From NCBI GenBank assembly GCA_020152595.1, contig JAIGNY010000327.1, forward strand, positions 2,262,501 to 2,326,500: a stretch of 64,000 bases of DNA. The letters are read 5' to 3'. The stretch comes from Chiridota heheva. Its lineage: Eukaryota > Echinodermata > Holothuroidea > Apodida > Chiridotidae. Numbering within the stretch: the first letter of the stretch is position 1; each line of letters opens with the position of its first letter. The notes below the pieces were generated by a model. It did no database searches. It was not told where the DNA came from and saw nothing but the letters and a program-made list of their open reading frames with translations. This document shows positions 60,675 through 64,000 of this stretch, one piece after another. Made by a program: the position numbers and the translations under genes.

Positions 60675-61430
60675 ACGCGGAGGATATGTGATTGTGAATA
60701 TCTTAAAGATGTGTTATGTAAGGCAAATAATTTGTGGCGTTTTTGTATGAAAACAGTTGTTGCTGCAGTATCATTGCTCCAGGCCAGGACTTTTCACAAG
60801 GGGGCACAAGCACTTCAACAGGGGCACTTGAGAAGGAAGCACACTGACTTTGCAAGGGGGCACATACCTCTGAAAGGGGGAATGGCTCCCCGTACCCCAT
60901 GCTCGCGCCCTCGCGCCCCATGCTGGCTACGTGTATGGGACCTCGTTATGATCAAAGAAGCAGCTTTGTTGGATATCATTTGTTGTAATAAAAATCAAAA
61001 GAATCTTTAAGTACTAGGTACAGCTGAGACATTACTAGCTAACAGTTACAAATCTATTGAAAATGATCAAGATAGTTAAGGAATTGCCATCAAAATCAAA
61101 GAGATGTGATCGTTGTGTAGCTTTTTAATTGTCATTATAATCTCCATTTTTTTAAATATCTTCTCTTGTTTTATCATTCTCGGGCACAATACAGCAGCTG
61201 ACTCAGACCAACAAGTGTTTATAGATTAGTCATACCCAGAGTGGGATTTGCATTTCTAAATTTAATTCCACATATCTGCATATATAAGTCACCTGAGGCT
61301 GAACTTGAAGAAAAAATTGTAAAAAAGGTCAAGGGGGTATACTTGTACCTACTATACCCAAAGCGTTGAACTTTGATCAACTGTGACCAATAGCGGCGCC
61401 ACGGGGGGACAAGACCCCACTTCTTTGCAA
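60675..61430. other. No gene; G-rich repeat patch
   Basis: 60,785-60,900 has recurrent aagggggcaca/caggggcact words, a degenerate repeat. 61,380-61,420 (caatagcggcgccacggggg) resembles the GC-rich ends of dispersed elements. Confidence 0.45.
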
Positions 61431-63400
61431 GATCGAATTCAAGAACCGTTTCATTGGTGAGATATTCGATATGTATTAGATCTGATTGATTATTGTTCTA
61501 ACACTGGTAAAAATGGCCTGTTATTATTTGTTGGCTTTGAAAAGGCCTTTGATAGACTAGAGTGGGGTTTTATTATGAAATGTTTAGATTTTTTCAGTTT
61601 TGGTGACATGTTTAAAAAGTGGATAAAAACAATTTATTCTAGCTGTATTGGTAGGGTTAATTATAATGGTTTGACCTGTGCTGATTTTAATATCTCAAGG
61701 GGTGTGCGCCAAGGCTGCCCCCTGAGTGCGTACCTGTTTATCATTTGTGCCGAAATTTCAACTCTGAATGTTATCGATAATCCACGTATTCACGGTATTT
61801 CTATTTCTGGTATTGATGCTAAAACTTTACAGTACGCCGACGACACCAGCATTTTCATGAATGGTAGTTTTGAGTCCCTTAAGGTGGTTATGCATATTTT
61901 TGAAGCGGCGTCGGGTTTAAAAGTTAATAGAGATAAGACTTCGATTTTTCCTTTGGGTAATTTAAAGAGCAGCGTTCCGTGTTTTCAGAATATTTTTGGT
62001 CTAAATTGGAATCAGTGCCCCATTACCATGCTAGGTGTTACCTTTGATCACAATAGTGATAATTGATGCAATCTCAACTATCTTTCTAGGTTAAAACCTA
62101 TGCTCAATCTTTGGTCTCAAAGAGACCTCACCTCAATTGGTAGGATTACAATTGTTAAGACTTTTGGTTTATCCCAACTTGTGTTTCTTTTTCAAATACT
62201 ACCCAACCCCCTACCAGTTTTATCAAAAGTCTAGAATCCATTCTTTTCCGTTTTATCTTGGGTTGTAAACATGGAAACGTACAACTCTTATCAATACATT
62301 ACCTTCTGGTGGTTTGAATGCAACACACATTTAAAGCTTTATTTAGTTTGAATTCTACATGGGTTAAAAGGTATGTCTCAGTTGATAATGCACCTTGGAA
62401 TATTTTCTTCGATTTATATTTAAAAAAGTATGGACGTCCTTTTATTTTCTCTTGTAATTTTAAGTGTATTGAAATTGTGGTTAGTAATGCTTTTGTAAAT
62501 GATGTGTGCTCTGCGTGGTCAAAGTTTACTTACCGTGTTCCTACTCATAATTTTGGTAATGAGATTATTTCGAATAATTCCATAATTAAGATTAATCATA
62601 ACATTGTTCATCATAATTTTTTTCACTCTTTAGAGGGTGTCCTCCGGATTATTGATTTGTTTGACAATCACAAACACTCTCTTTCATATCACTTTCATTC
62701 TTAAGTATGGTATTGAATATTTGTCTTTTCACCCTTTATATTATTATGGTCTTTTAAATGTCACCCGACAGGATTGGAAACATCACTTAAGCAGTGATAC
62801 GACTAATAATGATACCTCTTATGCTTTAACTCACATTGTGCAAATACCCCAAACTTCTCGTTACCATTGTTTAATTTAGGTCTATTGTTACCTCTTGTGT
62901 AACGCGTTGGAATGATGAGTTAATTTAAGCACTAATCTCAGTGGTCAAATATTTTTCTTGCTCCTTTTTGCAGTATACGAGACAGTAAAATTCAGTTCTC
63001 ATCGTTGTATTCATCGTATCTTAGGCACTAATTACCTGTTAAATCGTATGAATATCAGTTCTACCTCGTTTTGTACTTTTTGTAAAAACATGAGAAAACA
63101 AAATGTCACCTTTTCTGGGAATGCCCTTTCATTTGAAACGTTTTACTAGACATTGAATAAGCCGTTTTACGTAGTCATTGTTTTTCAGCAATGATATTAC
63201 TAAATGCCATCCTTACAACTTTTTGATTTTTATCTGAAGTATTATATTTTAAGTAAACGTAGGTAATAATATTCTCCCAAGTTGCAATGACTTCTTGTTT
63301 AAATTAAAATTCTTACTTGAGTTGAGAAGCATATTAGCGATTCCCCGACTAAAAGAAAGTTTATCAGTTAAACTTCTTTAGAGAATCCTTTTGCCCATGC
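61430..63400 (+). mobile_element. Tx1/L1-like LINE relic with reverse transcriptase
   Basis: Reads from the reverse transcriptase fingers through palm, thumb and C-terminal zinc-knuckle, with several frameshifts and stops (62,064, about 62,230, 62,702, 63,147). Continuous family patterns: NLWSQRDLTSIGRITIVKTF, WVKRYVSVDNAPWNIFFDLY, HRCIHRILGTNYLLNRMNI. The 5' part (endonuclease) is absent. The 3' end is near 63,400, before a separate ctggcgtagccagaggg G-rich sequence. Confidence 0.82.
61480..62066 (+). pseudogene. LINE reverse transcriptase, catalytic Asp of motif A lost
   Basis: The open frame extends upstream of the first ATG at 61,575. Motif A reads LLLFVGFEKAFDRLEW; the first catalytic Asp expected in F-x-D-F-E-K-A-F-D is Gly. 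Motif B is RGVRQGCPLSAYLF, motif C is LQYADDTSIFM, followed by SGLKVNRDKTSIF and MLGVTFD. Everything but the motif A Asp looks well kept, so this is a relatively young but dead copy. Confidence 0.82.
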
Positions 63401-63404
63401 TGTT

Positions 63405-64000
63405 TTCACTGGCGTAGCCAGAGGGAGGAGGGGGGGGGGGGCACGGGGGCCATGGCCTCCCAATCCCATATTAACAAAAATTAAATTACACCTATATGCC
63501 TATGTATCGTACAGATGCGCATACATGAAATGCGAATCTCCCTGCATTCCCTGCAATGTAAATTCGTTGTATCCCTGTAAAACAAAAGAAAAAATATTTC
63601 AAATTTTACAGAAAATTTTGAGGCAATTTTTAATTTGTCAAGAGCCGTGAACTTGCCAAGCCTCTTCTTAACTCGATGACGATGGAAGATGGCGCCATTC
63701 TGCTACTGCTTTGCAAGAACAAAGTACTGGAAGTGCCCCATCATTTTGCTCAAAACTTTCCACAAATAGAAATCAAATTGTCTGAACTCTGAAGGCGGTA
63801 ATTAAGTTCATGTCACTTTTCGCATATGGTTTTTCAAAAAGAAAAAGAGAAAACACGGATGAAGGTAATGTATGCCCAGTCCAGTAAATATATTAATGAT
63901 ATGTATACATAAGTGACTATTTATTGTTCTTCTATCGTCTTTAATAAAGGCTTACTTTAAACTAGTTCCACGAGTTTTATCAAACTATTTGTCATCGTCG
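63405..64000. other. No gene; element end with poly-G
   Basis: tcactggcgtagccagaggg followed by a run of G at 63,430-63,441 is typical of the ends of dispersed invertebrate repeats. The rest to the window edge is unassigned AT-rich DNA. Confidence 0.45.

Overview
This is a stretch of animal nuclear genome. It is AT-rich and intron-bearing, packed with short non-autonomous DNA transposons (MITEs), fragments of LINE and SINE retrotransposons, microsatellites and minisatellites. The mix of RNase H-type LINEs, Tx1/L1-like LINEs and tRNA-derived SINEs, with one conserved animal mitochondrial gene, suggests a marine invertebrate (an echinoderm or hemichordate is plausible). The sequence alone does not fix the species. 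I see no bacterial-style operons, CRISPR arrays, rRNA genes or standalone tRNA genes.

Only one host protein-coding gene is well supported. It is a minus-strand, seven-exon orthologue of NOA1/YqeH (circularly permuted mitochondrial GTPase), running from the ATG at 55,704 to the stop at 39,185. Every intron is GT-AG, the splice phases agree, and the G4-G5-G1-G2-G3 order of a permuted GTPase is visible. One base is missing from exon 6, in the conserved VPIGGK(E)RM segment, so the gene as written is frameshifted. Its introns hold an 18.9-copy 78-bp minisatellite, several MITEs, LINE relics and long dinucleotide/tetranucleotide runs.

Layout. 1-7.7 kb: non-coding sequence with small tandem arrays, a 21-bp repeat array that reads as a 7-residue peptide repeat, a foldback element built of AAGCTTGC-type palindromes, and a tRNA-SINE. 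7.7-11.6 kb: a ~295-bp tandem array interrupted by an RNase H-type LINE with a 7-bp target-site duplication, then a second LINE relic of the same general type. 12-19.2 kb: nested TTAA-bounded MITEs, more foldback elements, a trinucleotide-rich tract and a three-copy ~530-bp tandem repeat. 19.9-22.8 kb: a TTAA-bounded element split by a 2.2-kb LINE relic. 22.8-39 kb: mostly unique or dispersed-repeat DNA with a 165-bp tandem array, a 2.9-kb segment between inverted repeats, several MITEs and a SINE. 39-56 kb: NOA1. 57-64 kb: two Tx1/L1-like LINE relics in opposite orientations, another LINE 3' end, and long (AT)n runs.

The LINE open reading frames are all broken or carry substitutions at catalytic positions. 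The most notable non-gene features are the foldback elements with self-complementary AAGCTTGC iterons, the recurrent TTAA-AGG termini shared by unrelated-looking MITEs, a SINE family with a hairpin body, and the minisatellite that stays open on both strands. I did not find a convincing new multi-gene biological system.
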